A stretch of DNA of 64,000 nucleotides from Candidatus Treponema equifaecale (GTDB lineage: Bacteria; Spirochaetota; Spirochaetia; Treponematales; Treponemataceae). Under the pieces are notes generated by a model. It was not told the DNA's origin and did no database searches. It worked only from the letters and a program-made list of their open reading frames with translations. Shown one piece after another: positions 44,186-53,595 of this stretch (positions are counted from its first letter, which is position 1; each line of letters starts with the position of its first letter). The stretch is from contig JAGHUJ010000023.1 in assembly GCA_018064905.1 (NCBI GenBank), positions 1 to 64,000 of the forward strand. Reading direction: 5' to 3'. The position numbers and the translations under genes are program-made.

Positions 44186-44869
44186 CTATTGCGAATCCAT
44201 CTCTTTGTCAAATTTATCAAGCAAACCGTGTTCCAGAAAACTGAAATGGCCGTTTCTTGTGATGATTATGTGATCAACCATTGTTATTCCCAGCAGATAA
44301 GATGCCGCATACAGCCGTTTTGTTGTGTTTATGTCATCTTGTGAAGGAGCTGGATTTCCTGCAGGATGATTATGGCTCAAAACAACAGCCGAGGCGTGCT
44401 CTTTTATTGCTTCTATGAAAACTTCAGCAGGCCGCATTATGGCCATATTTCCTGAACCAGTGCAGATTACCCTAATAGAGATTATTTCTTTTGCTCCGTT
44501 CAAGCTGACGCAGATGAAATGTTCCGTGTTCTGGACTGCGTAATTTTGAATGTATGGAATTACATCCCGTGGAGTTTTTAGCGCACACTGAGGCTTTCTG
44601 TTCAGTCTTCGTCCCAGCTCCAGTGCCGATGCAATGGAAAGGGCTTTGTTTGGTCCGATTCCGTTTATCTTCAAGAGATTTTCCACAAGATTTTCGGGAT
44701 TTGACTTCATTACAGCTTCCAGCACTTTTTGAGAAAGCGGTTCTATTGGCAGCTGTTTTGTTCCGGAACCCAGTACCATCATCAAAAGCTCCTCATTGCT
44801 TGGATAGCTGATTCCATTCTGCAAAGTAAGTTCCCGCACTCCGATTTTGTCTTTAATTTGATTTTCCAT
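44186..44869 (-). CDS. radC: RadC family JAB-domain protein
   Basis: NGAKEIISIRVICTGSGN...VLSHNHPAGNPAPSQDDINTTKRLYAASYLLGITMVDHIIIT. Confidence 0.93.
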   Translation of the reverse strand: MENQIKDKIGVRELTLQNGISYPSNEELLMMVLGSGTKQLPIEPLSQKVLEAVMKSNPENLVENLLKINGIGPNKALSIASALELGRRLNRKPQCALKTPRDVIPYIQNYAVQNTEHFICVSLNGAKEIISIRVICTGSGNMAIMRPAEVFIEAIKEHASAVVLSHNHPAGNPAPSQDDINTTKRLYAASYLLGITMVDHIIITRNGHFSFLEHGLLDKFDKEMDSQ

Positions 44870-44982
44870 CTTCTACCTTTTTTCGTTTTTTGAAATAAAA
44901 TTCCTCATTATATAAGTAGAAAAAAATGTTCAGTTTCGGCAGTATTTTTCAGAAAAAATGCAAAAATTCCGATAATTTTTTT

Positions 44983-45579
44983 ATGAGGAATTTAAAAATT
45001 AAACATTTTGGAGTTTTTTCAGCGATTTGTGCTGTGATCTTTGCTTTTTCTGCCTGTGTTTCCACAAAGCATGTGGAGCCTTGTTCAAGAGAACTGTTGG
45101 GTACTGGAATTAAAAGTCCTGTTCAGCTGGCAGATTTTTTCATTTCACACAATCCTGAGTATGGAAAAACTGAAATCTTAAAAATGGCGGAAGTTTACGT
45201 GGCTGAAGCGGCAATGGAAAACATAAATTCAGATGCAGCTTTTGTTCAGATGTGCCTGGAAACTGGTTTTCTGCGATACGGTAATCTGGTTCAGCCTGAA
45301 TGGAACAACTTTTGTGGACTTGGAGCAATGGGACCAGAACATCCCGGAGAAATTTTTGAGACAATGGAAATTGGTGTACGCGCCCATATTCAGCACTTGC
45401 AGGCCTATGCAACCACGGCAGAAGTTGAGCTGAATAATCCTCTTGTGGATCCGCGATACAGCTGGCCGCACAAGACCAGAAATGCAAAAACCGTATTCGA
45501 GCTGGCAGGCACCTGGGCCACCGACAAGGAATACGGCTTTAAGTTGGACAATCTTCTAAGCGAACTGGAAAATTTCTAG
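44983..45579 (+). CDS. glucosaminidase-domain lipoprotein
   Basis: Lipobox FSAC; YVAEAAMENINSDAAFVQMCLETGFLRYGNLVQPEWNNFCGLGAMG. Confidence 0.8.
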   Translation: MRNLKIKHFGVFSAICAVIFAFSACVSTKHVEPCSRELLGTGIKSPVQLADFFISHNPEYGKTEILKMAEVYVAEAAMENINSDAAFVQMCLETGFLRYGNLVQPEWNNFCGLGAMGPEHPGEIFETMEIGVRAHIQHLQAYATTAEVELNNPLVDPRYSWPHKTRNAKTVFELAGTWATDKEYGFKLDNLLSELENF

Positions 45580-46275
45580 TTATTTTATTGTTGTTCCTGT
45601 GTAAGATTTTCCTTCAAGAATTGCGCGGGTGTTTTCGATATTTTTGCCGCCTGCACAGATTACAACCAGCTTCATGCTTTCAGCTTTCTTTGAAGCGATT
45701 GGATCAAACGGACAGTTTTTGCCTGGAACCCATTCATCACCAACCATTTTTCTAAAATCAGCCCAAGAGATTTCGTCCAATGGCTTTGCATCTGGATTTT
45801 TTCTTGGGTCGTCTGTGTAAACCTTTTCAGTGTTGCTCAAATTTACAACAGTGTCTGCGTTGAATTTTTCAGCAAGAAGAACTGCATCATTGTCTGTTGA
45901 AAAACCTGGCTTCCATCCTGCAGCAACCAGAATTTTTCCTGTGAATTCATTTGCAACTGTTGGATCTGTCACAACTGCTTCCTTGCACAAATCGCCAAAG
46001 CTTGCCTTTACAAACTGTGCGTTCAGACGAGTTGCCATGATTCCGATCCAGTCTGCAGCATCTGTTCCTGCATCTGGAGCTGTTCCTGTTACATCACGGA
46101 ATGCCTTCTGGTAAATTCTTGCAGGTCCGCCGCCGCCTACAACCAGAATAAGACGGTCTTCAGGATTCTTTGCAAGAAAGTCCTTTACCATTTCAACAAA
46201 TTTAGAAACAAAATCAACGTCAGGATATTCCGGAGCTACAATTGAGCCTCCAACTGACAAAACTTTAGTAGACAT
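45580..46275 (-). CDS. pyrH: UMP kinase (archaeal-type-like PyrH)
   Basis: VLSVGGSIVAPE; VVGGGGPARIYQKAFR; ADWIGIMATRLNAQFVKA; TDNDAVLLAEKFNADTVVNLSNTEKVYTDDP. Confidence 0.8.
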   Translation of the reverse strand: MSTKVLSVGGSIVAPEYPDVDFVSKFVEMVKDFLAKNPEDRLILVVGGGGPARIYQKAFRDVTGTAPDAGTDAADWIGIMATRLNAQFVKASFGDLCKEAVVTDPTVANEFTGKILVAAGWKPGFSTDNDAVLLAEKFNADTVVNLSNTEKVYTDDPRKNPDAKPLDEISWADFRKMVGDEWVPGKNCPFDPIASKKAESMKLVVICAGGKNIENTRAILEGKSYTGTTIK

Positions 46276-46296
46276 ATAAATAACCTCCAAATAGTT

Positions 46297-48015
46297 TTAG
46301 TAAATTCCAAGTACAACAGGATTGTTCCAAAGGGAGCTGTAGTTCACGTTTCCCTCGCTGGATTCTTCCCATATTGATTGTAATGCATAAGTTTTTGGTC
46401 TGTAAACGATTTTGCTGTTGTCAGAAATTGTCTGCTTCAGTTCGTTCCATCCCCGTGAAAAAGCAATATGCTGACCGTCCAGATTTCCAAAATAGAATTC
46501 CGCAGAATTTTCCACAGCTTTAAATGATTTGTATTCCATTCCAAATCCCAGTGCAATGTCTGCCGGAACCCAGCCATAGCCTTCAAAATAAATTTCGTTC
46601 CACCAGTGGTTCTGTGCGTTCAGTTCTGAATCTACCAGAATTCCGCTTACAGGATTTGCAGGAATTCCAGATGCGCGGAGAAGTGCGGCGTAGAAAATAG
46701 AAAAGTCATAGGCATCTCCGTCTTTATTTTTCAGAAGATCCATTGGAGAATAATCTGATTTTCTAAGCTTGTCCTTGAGTTTGTAGTTCTGCAGGATGTA
46801 TGTGTAAATCAGCTTTGCCTTGTTGAATGGATTCTTTTCCTTTCCTGTGATTTTTTTTGCCAGTTCGATTATTTCTGCATTTTCGCTGGCCACAAGATTG
46901 TCTGCCTGAGTGAAAACCTTGAAAATCTGTCGTTCCTTTTCAGAATATTGGCGAACCAGTTTTGAGGAAAGGTTTGTGTCCACGGCGTATGTTGAGACGA
47001 TGTAACTCTGCTGATACCGTGTCTTTCTGTTTGCAGAATTTGATTTAGCCAGCTCAAACTTGTACACAACGGTATTTCTGAAGTCTTCCAAAACAGGCTC
47101 CGGAATGCATTCTGTTAAAGTTGCCATTGGCTGGCTTGCTGAAACTACTGGTTTTGGCATTCTCAAAGTGATGCTGGTGCTGTTCTTTGAGTTGATGTTT
47201 TCAATATCTGCATTTACTTGAATTACGTATGTTTTTCGGGAATGGAAGAATTTGTTTTCCTTTGAAACAGTGACTTCCATTCCATAGGTGTTGCTTTTTC
47301 CTTTGTCTGAAGCAATCACAAGAGGGCCTGAAGCAGCTCCATCAGGAATTCTCACGCGGATTTCATTGTCGCTCCAGTATTCGTAGTCAAAATCAGTCAT
47401 GCTGGCAGGAATAAACTGAAGATCCATTTCTCCTGTTGTGTCACCTGCTGTCTGTTGTGCCATGTCCGCATCATCTCGTGCTGCAGAGAACAAAACCTGG
47501 CTGTTGCCCCTGATTGAACCGAAATTTGAACCGGTAATTGTGATCAAAGTTCCGTATCCGCCGGTTGCAGGTGAGATTGAAGCAATTGTTGGAGAAGTTG
47601 TCTTTGCATCTTTTGGAACAGCTACAGGAATGCCGGTTTCATTTGCAAAAAATCCGGGTTTAGAACGACCTGCCTGAGTGTGAACAACGATGAGTCCGTC
47701 CTGAACATTTGAAGGAAGAACAAGCTTAATGAGGCTGTCTGTCCAAACAATGTAGCTGGAAGCCGTAATTCTGCTGCCGCCGATTTCAACACAGCTGGAA
47801 CCGCGGGTTGAGCCAAAATTGGTTCCACGGATTACCATTGTGTCCCCTGGTGAGCCAACAGAAGGAATGACGGTTGCAATTGACGGAACTTTTTTTGCCT
47901 TTACTGTTGCAAAGGTCAAAATTACCAGAGCCATCAAAACAAGAGCTATCAATAGAAAAAATCTGATTGAAGAATATTTGCGAAAAATAAGTGATAAGGT
48001 TTCTTTAAGTTTCAA
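46297..48015 (-). CDS. transglutaminase-like protein with IPT/TIG domains
   Basis: PSVGSPGDTMVIRGTNFGS and ISPATGGYGTLITITGSNFGS; 'DGDAYDFSIFYAALLRASGIPANPVSGILVDSELNAQNHWWNEIYFEGYGWVPADIALG'. Confidence 0.85.
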   Translation of the reverse strand: MKLKETLSLIFRKYSSIRFFLLIALVLMALVILTFATVKAKKVPSIATVIPSVGSPGDTMVIRGTNFGSTRGSSCVEIGGSRITASSYIVWTDSLIKLVLPSNVQDGLIVVHTQAGRSKPGFFANETGIPVAVPKDAKTTSPTIASISPATGGYGTLITITGSNFGSIRGNSQVLFSAARDDADMAQQTAGDTTGEMDLQFIPASMTDFDYEYWSDNEIRVRIPDGAASGPLVIASDKGKSNTYGMEVTVSKENKFFHSRKTYVIQVNADIENINSKNSTSITLRMPKPVVSASQPMATLTECIPEPVLEDFRNTVVYKFELAKSNSANRKTRYQQSYIVSTYAVDTNLSSKLVRQYSEKERQIFKVFTQADNLVASENAEIIELAKKITGKEKNPFNKAKLIYTYILQNYKLKDKLRKSDYSPMDLLKNKDGDAYDFSIFYAALLRASGIPANPVSGILVDSELNAQNHWWNEIYFEGYGWVPADIALGFGMEYKSFKAVENSAEFYFGNLDGQHIAFSRGWNELKQTISDNSKIVYRPKTYALQSIWEESSEGNVNYSSLWNNPVVLGIY

Positions 48016-48050
48016 AGTCAGTTTCCTGCATCTTTCCGGCAGCAGGAATT

Positions 48051-48821
48051 TTACTGCTGCTTCTGAGTATCTTCTAAATTATTACTCATTTCCTGGAAAT
48101 TTGGAACAGACATTCTTCTTGGAGGAGCAGAAAAATTTGGTCTGAAAGGATCAACTGAAGGAAGTGAATGTCTGAATCCGCCTCTTCTGCCTCCTGAAAC
48201 CATAGCTGAAGCTCTTACAGTCTTCTGTTCAATCAATTCTCTTTGTGGTTCTTCCAGAATGAAGTTCTGAAGGTTTGTGTCGTTCTGAGCAGCCGCTTCT
48301 TCAGATGCCTGATCTGATTTTTTGAGTGAAGCCAATGCAATTCCCTGAGACAGGCTTTCTGAACGGATTGAACCGTCGATTACAACCTGCTTTTCTGAAA
48401 TTGGCTGAATGTTGTTTTCTGTCTTGATTTCGATGGCGGCAACTTCTTTTGCACCTGCATCTGAAACAGCCTTGTTGTGCATTGGAATAAATACAACGGC
48501 AAAAACCGCCGCCGCTGCTGCAAAGCTTGAAGCATATTTTGCAAATGGAATTACATAGGATTTCTTGGTTACGCTGATTGTTCTGGAGTAGCTCATTCTG
48601 CTCTGAAGTCTTTCAAAGCTTTTGTCCGCGAAACTCTGGTCTACGGTCTTTGATTTTGCATCTTCCTGCAGAATATTGTGAAGGGACTGCATTTTTTCAA
48701 ACTCAGCTTTTGCCGCTGGATCAGCCTCAACTGCCGCCTTATATTGAGAAACATATTTTTCTGGCATTTCTCCGTCAATGTAAACGGAATGCAGGTCTTT
48801 TTCAGGAGATGTAGACATCAT
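48051..48821 (-). CDS. anti-sigma factor-like membrane protein
   Basis: N-terminal ~90 aa cytoplasmic region, single TM (YASSFAAAAAVFAVVFIPM); overlaps the ECF sigma gene. Confidence 0.65.
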   Translation of the reverse strand: MMSTSPEKDLHSVYIDGEMPEKYVSQYKAAVEADPAAKAEFEKMQSLHNILQEDAKSKTVDQSFADKSFERLQSRMSYSRTISVTKKSYVIPFAKYASSFAAAAAVFAVVFIPMHNKAVSDAGAKEVAAIEIKTENNIQPISEKQVVIDGSIRSESLSQGIALASLKKSDQASEEAAAQNDTNLQNFILEEPQRELIEQKTVRASAMVSGGRRGGFRHSLPSVDPFRPNFSAPPRRMSVPNFQEMSNNLEDTQKQQ

Positions 48822-49350
48822 CAGCCCCCAGTAATTTTTCAAGCTGTTCTCTGGCACGGAACATTCGAATCTTTACATTGCCTTCAGTGATTCCAAGCAC
48901 CTTGCCGATTTCCTTGTAGTTTAAGTCACCATACTCACGAAGAATGAGCACTTCACGGAGACTTTTTGGAAGTTTGTTGAGGGCTTCAAGGGCAATCCGT
49001 TTTGCGTCCTCTTTAAGAAGATTTGTGTCGGCACTTTCTGCAACCTTCTTGCCTTCGTAGAGAGCCTTGTGATAAGCCTTTGCTTCACGAAGCTTTCTCT
49101 TGGCATAGTTCAGGCTGGCGTTCTTTACAACTCTGATAAGCCAGAATTTGGCATCATCCATTGAAGGAAACACCATCTTCTTTTCGCTGGCCTTGATGTA
49201 GGAGTCGTGAACCAGGTCCTCAGCTGCCTCTTCCTCATTTACAACGCGCCATGCAACTCTGTAGAGCAGGGTGAATGTCTCATTGTAAATGGCCCTGAAA
49301 TCAGCCGGATTTGCAGCGTCATATGTTCTATTGTTCTGTAAGTCCAGCAT
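48802..49350 (-). CDS. ECF-type RNA polymerase sigma factor
   Basis: TLLYRVAWRVVNEEEAAEDLVHDSYIKA (region 2); LPKSLREVLILREYGDLNYKEIGKVLGITEGNVKIRMFRAREQL (region 4). Confidence 0.92.
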   Translation of the reverse strand: MLDLQNNRTYDAANPADFRAIYNETFTLLYRVAWRVVNEEEAAEDLVHDSYIKASEKKMVFPSMDDAKFWLIRVVKNASLNYAKRKLREAKAYHKALYEGKKVAESADTNLLKEDAKRIALEALNKLPKSLREVLILREYGDLNYKEIGKVLGITEGNVKIRMFRAREQLEKLLGADDVYIS

Positions 49351-49406
49351 GATCCCCTTCCTCATACAAACAAACAAGCATTATAAAAAAAAGTTACAAA
49401 AAAAAT

Positions 49407-50953
49407 TTAATTACGTTTCCAGGTTGGGCCGGTTGGAGTATCGATTATTGTGATGCCCCTTGCAGCAAGATCGTTGCGAATCTGGTCAGCCTTTGCAAAG
49501 TCCTTGGCTTTTTTAGCTTCTGTTCTTGCAAGTACAAGAGCTGTGATTTCTTCAGCCTCAGGATCTCCTGCATGGTCATCTGCGGCAGGTGAATTTGCAG
49601 AAGTCTGCTGAGCCAAAGCTTCAAAACCGTATTTAATCACATCCAGCGAAATGACCTTGTCCATTTCAAAAATTGCAGCCAAAGCGTCCAGAGCCTTTCT
49701 GCCTTTTCCATTTGATTCTTTCTGAAGTGCAGAAAGTGCAATTGGAGTTGCCAGATCGTTTTCAAGACCTTCCTTAAAGCGTACAAGATTTTCAGACTCA
49801 ACCTTCATCTTGCCAAGAATTTCAGCATAGTTTTCTTTTGTAAGACCTGCCTTTTCTTCATCATTTGCCTTCTGAATCAGTTTTGCGATTCTTGAATTCA
49901 ATGCGGCACGGCCCTGTTTTGCAGAGTCCATTCCATTTGCTGAATAAACCAGAGGTTTTCTGTAGTGGCCGCCCAAAAGGAAGAATCTGTAGTCCAAAGG
50001 TTCATATCCCTTATCTTTTAAAGAATAGCCCTTGTTTTCTGGAAGTGGTGTCTGCAAAGTGATGAAATTTCCTGAAGACTTGGACATTTTTCCGCCTTCA
50101 AGAATAAGGAATTCATTGTGGAGCCAGTAATTAACCCAAGGTCCTTCCTTTCTGTCTTCTTCTGAGAATGAACCTTCACTCTGAGCAATTTCATTTGTAT
50201 GGTGACAGGAACATGGTCAATTCCGCCTGTATGAATGTCAAAATGCTTTCCAAGATATTTCATAGACATAGCTGAACATTCAATATGCCAGCCAGGATAT
50301 CCCCGGCCCCAAGGTGAATCCCATGTCATTGCCTGATCTTCAAATTTAGATTTTGTGAACCAGAGAACAAAGTCTCCCGGATTCTTTTTATTTTCATCAA
50401 CAACAGCAACCTTACGCTTTCCGGCACCTGCAACAAGGTCTTCAAGATTAAGGTTTGCAAGCTTTGTGTAGTCAGAATAAGTTGAAATATCAAAATAAAG
50501 GTTTCCACCAGCCATGTAAGTGTGACCGTTGGCTTCGATTTTTTTGATAAGTTCAATCATCTCATTGATGTGTTCGGTTGCCTTACAGATTACATCAGGA
50601 TGGCGGATGTTCAGGGCGTCAATGTCCTTCATGAAGGCTTCTGTATAGAACTGTGCAACTTCCAGAACGGACTGGTGGCGTTCAGCTGCAGATTTTTTCA
50701 TTTTGTCTTCACCGTCATCACCGTCTCCAGTAAGGTGTCCAACATCCGTGATGTTCATTACGTGCTTGATGTCATATCCAAGGTACTGCAGGGTTTTGTC
50801 GAGAATGTCCAGAAAAACGTATGCACGAAGGTTTCCGATGTGAGCATAGTTGTAAACCGTAGGGCCGCATCCATAAAAGCCAACGAAATTCTCCCTGATA
50901 GGTTTGAATTCCTGCATTGCATGACCCATTGTGTTGTAAAGTTTAAGTGCCAT
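49407..50953 (-). pseudogene. cysS: cysteinyl-tRNA synthetase, interrupted by an apparent 1-nt frameshift near 50204
   Basis: N-terminal ORF 50018-50953 (YGCGPTVYNYAHIGNLRAYVFLDIL; GIDHVPV) and C-terminal ORF 49407-50087 (MSKSSGNF KMSKS motif). The missing segment reads HHTNEIAQSEGSFSEEDRKEGPWVNYWLHNEFLILEGGK in the -1 frame. Confidence 0.92.
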
Positions 50954-50979
50954 AATCGTCCTCTGAAAAAAAAGAAAGT

Positions 50980-51106
50980 GGGTGTTACGGCTTACGCCGT
51001 CGGGCTTTCCGCAATTCCGGCTTTAGCCTTCAATGTTTTGTTCTGGTTGTTTCGACAAGCTCAACCACCGCCACAAAACATCGCTTCGCGTTGCTACAAT
51101 CCCTAA
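50980..51106 (-). repeat. intergenic copy of composite GGGAT...CCC hairpin repeat
   Basis: Reverse complement is colinear with uvrD 14119-14241; TGTTTTG...CAAAACA stem around GGTGGTTGAGCTTGTCGAAAC. Confidence 0.9.
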
Positions 51107-51250
51107 CACATTTCTTCAATTTTATTCCAATTTTTGCTTATGTTCAATTGGAAGAGAAAAAGTGAGAAAATTACTTTGCACTCAATTTCCACCTGGGATT
51201 TTCCGATACTATGAAAGACAATGTTTTTTTTGATATAATAAAGCTAACGG

Positions 51251-52468
51251 GTGGAAAACATGCTTCAGTTATCATTTGTAAATTTTAGAAAAGACACTTA
51301 TATTCTCGTTGAGGGCAAGGAAGATACTGACCGCTTCTACATCATTCAAAGCGGCCACGTAAAGATTGTTCACCAGAACGAAATTCCTGGCACACCTCCA
51401 GAGGTTCTTGGACCTGGAGACTTCATCGGCGTTATTTCCAGCATGTCCGGCCATTCTCAGATTGAAACTGTTGTTGCCATGTCCGACGTTGTTGCAATTT
51501 CTGTTAAGCGTGACCAGTATCCAGAGCTTATTGAAAAAAACACACCTGTAGCTATGAAAATCATCCGCACCTTCGCACACCGAATGCGTGTTCTGAACGA
51601 AACACTGATGAAGCAGACCCTCAAGAATTCTTCAACAGAACAGCCTGTTCAGATTTACAATGTTGCGGAATACTATTACAACCAGAAGCAGTACGATATT
51701 GCAGCCTTTGCATACTACCAGTTCATCAAACTGTGCAAGACTGGTCCACAGGCAGAAAAGGCAATGAAGCTGTTTGCGGCTCTCAGAAAATCTTCAAAGG
51801 CCGTTTATCTTGAATCTAATCAGGATTTGCTGCGTGTTTACCCTAAGGGAACAATGATTATGTCAGAGTCTCAGGGTGGAGCAGATATGTTCATCATTCA
51901 GGACGGTACAGTCAAGATTTCCAAGATTGTAGACGGAACAGAAGTAACACTGGCAATTCTCAAAAAAGGTGATATGTTCGGTGAAATGGCTTTGCTTGAA
52001 AATAAACCTCGCTCAGCTTCTGCTATTGCCACAGATGACTGCCGTCTTATGACAATCAACAAATCGAACTTCAATCAGATGGTTGCCACACAGCCTCAGC
52101 TGGTTTCCCGCCTTACAACAATGCTGGCAGACCGTCTCTGGTCTATGAACCGTCAGCTTGCAAACTCTTTGCTGGGTGGAAATCCTGTTGCAAAAATGAC
52201 AGACATGCTGGCTCTTCAGGTTGAAAAGAACAGAATCGAACTTAAGAAAGGCACTCAGTACCAGACAACTCTTACAGTTGAAGATATTGCTACAATGTGC
52301 GGTCTGAAAAAACAGGATCAGATGCGCCACATCTATTCATTCCAGAATTCCAGCCTCATCAAAATCAACGGCGGCAAGATTTTCATTCCGGATTGTCTTG
52401 AATTGGTAAAACAGGCAGCCTTCTACAGAAAGCAGATTGCAAAACAGCAGGCCACAACACAGAAATAA
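51251..52468 (+). CDS. cyclic-nucleotide-binding-domain protein (two cNMP domains)
   Basis: YILVEGKEDTDRFYIIQSGHVKIV and GADMFIIQDGTVKISKIVDGTEVTLAILKKGDMFGEMALLENKPRSASAIA. Confidence 0.88.
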   Translation: MENMLQLSFVNFRKDTYILVEGKEDTDRFYIIQSGHVKIVHQNEIPGTPPEVLGPGDFIGVISSMSGHSQIETVVAMSDVVAISVKRDQYPELIEKNTPVAMKIIRTFAHRMRVLNETLMKQTLKNSSTEQPVQIYNVAEYYYNQKQYDIAAFAYYQFIKLCKTGPQAEKAMKLFAALRKSSKAVYLESNQDLLRVYPKGTMIMSESQGGADMFIIQDGTVKISKIVDGTEVTLAILKKGDMFGEMALLENKPRSASAIATDDCRLMTINKSNFNQMVATQPQLVSRLTTMLADRLWSMNRQLANSLLGGNPVAKMTDMLALQVEKNRIELKKGTQYQTTLTVEDIATMCGLKKQDQMRHIYSFQNSSLIKINGGKIFIPDCLELVKQAAFYRKQIAKQQATTQK

Positions 52469-52478
52469 CAGGAACCAG

Positions 52479-53006
52479 ATGAAAAAATTAGCAGCATTTG
52501 CAGCAGTTTTGTTTTCAGTTTTCTCAACCTTTGCACTTCCTGACGGTTTTTCTAAGATTCATCTTGGAATGTCGCTGGATGAGCTTAAGTCCGAGCTTAA
52601 AAAAGATCTGCAGTTCTGCTACCGTGGTGACAGGGATGTTTCTCTTTCTCCAAGTGATGGCCAGATTTTGATTGAAACCGATGCTTCCGGGGCGGACTAT
52701 TCGTTTTTGGACCGCTGTTATTTTCAGTTTGCCGATGAAAAGCTTTATATAATCACAATCAACATGAAGAATTCCAAGATTGACCATTATTCAATTTTCT
52801 CAAAGTTGTGTGAAAAATATGGTCAGCCAAAGGAACTCAATCCAAACAAATCCTTGTGGCAGGATTCTTCTGTAATTATGACACTGGAGCGTCCCCTTAC
52901 TTTAAAATATGTTGATGCAAAGTCTTTCAAAGACAAAAAGGACAAGTCCAACATAGAAAAGACCACCGGCGAAAAAGCCAGAGACGCATTCCTTGATTCT
53001 CTGTAA
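52479..53006 (+). CDS. secreted hypothetical protein
   Basis: Signal peptide MKKLAAFAAVLFSVFSTFA; 'FSKIHLGMSLDELKSELKKD'. Confidence 0.6.
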   Translation: MKKLAAFAAVLFSVFSTFALPDGFSKIHLGMSLDELKSELKKDLQFCYRGDRDVSLSPSDGQILIETDASGADYSFLDRCYFQFADEKLYIITINMKNSKIDHYSIFSKLCEKYGQPKELNPNKSLWQDSSVIMTLERPLTLKYVDAKSFKDKKDKSNIEKTTGEKARDAFLDSL

Positions 53007-53008
53007 CA

Positions 53009-53110
53009 TGTCTTTTCGAACTTAGTTCATTTGTCATTACGGATTTGATTCGATCTGTCATTTTGAGCGTACTCGACAAGTACACTCGTTGTCGTGCTTG
53101 TTCGAAATCT
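53009..53110 (+). repeat. GTCAYYTCGA-type repeat locus with 3 heads
   Basis: TGTCTTTTCGAAC.. / TGTCATTACGGATT.. / TGTCATTTTGAGCGTACTCGACAAG...GTTCGAAATCT at 53009, 53032 and 53056. Confidence 0.75.
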
Positions 53111-53148
53111 ACATATAAAAACTGTACTTGCTGTTAGGAATTTTTACC

Positions 53149-53595
53149 ATGAAAAGAATACTGAAGAATTTATTTCTGTTCTGTTTGCTTGCCCTTATGC
53201 TTACGGCCTGTTCAGCAACGGAACTTCCTGTCAAAAATCTAAAAATCACAAAAGCCGACGGGACTGAAATTACTGTAAAGGCTGAAATTGCAAAAAAAGT
53301 AGAGGAGAGAAACAGGGGCTTTATGTTCAGAAAACACATTCCCGATGGTACTGGAATGCTGTTCATATTTGAGCGTGATCAGATTCTGAATTTCTGGATG
53401 AAAAACACTCCGCATCCGCTTTCAATTGCTTACATCGATTATTCTGGAAAAATCAGAAATATCTACGATATGAAACCCTTCAGCGAGGCGGGAATTACCA
53501 GCACCGTCAGCGTTCGATATGCTCTTGAAGTGCCTCAGGGCTGGTATGAAAAAACAGGAATAAAGGTGGGTGACACCTTAGACCTCAAGTTTTAA
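53149..53595 (+). CDS. DUF192-family lipoprotein
   Basis: Lipobox LTAC; VEERNRGFMFRKHIPDGTGMLFIFERDQILNFWMKNTPHPLSIAYID. Confidence 0.88.
   Translation: MKRILKNLFLFCLLALMLTACSATELPVKNLKITKADGTEITVKAEIAKKVEERNRGFMFRKHIPDGTGMLFIFERDQILNFWMKNTPHPLSIAYIDYSGKIRNIYDMKPFSEAGITSTVSVRYALEVPQGWYEKTGIKVGDTLDLKF

Noticed and set aside
50190-50215. Programmed frameshift in cysS
   Set aside because: No slippery sequence; the expected frame is restored by a single added base, more consistent with an indel error or true mutation.
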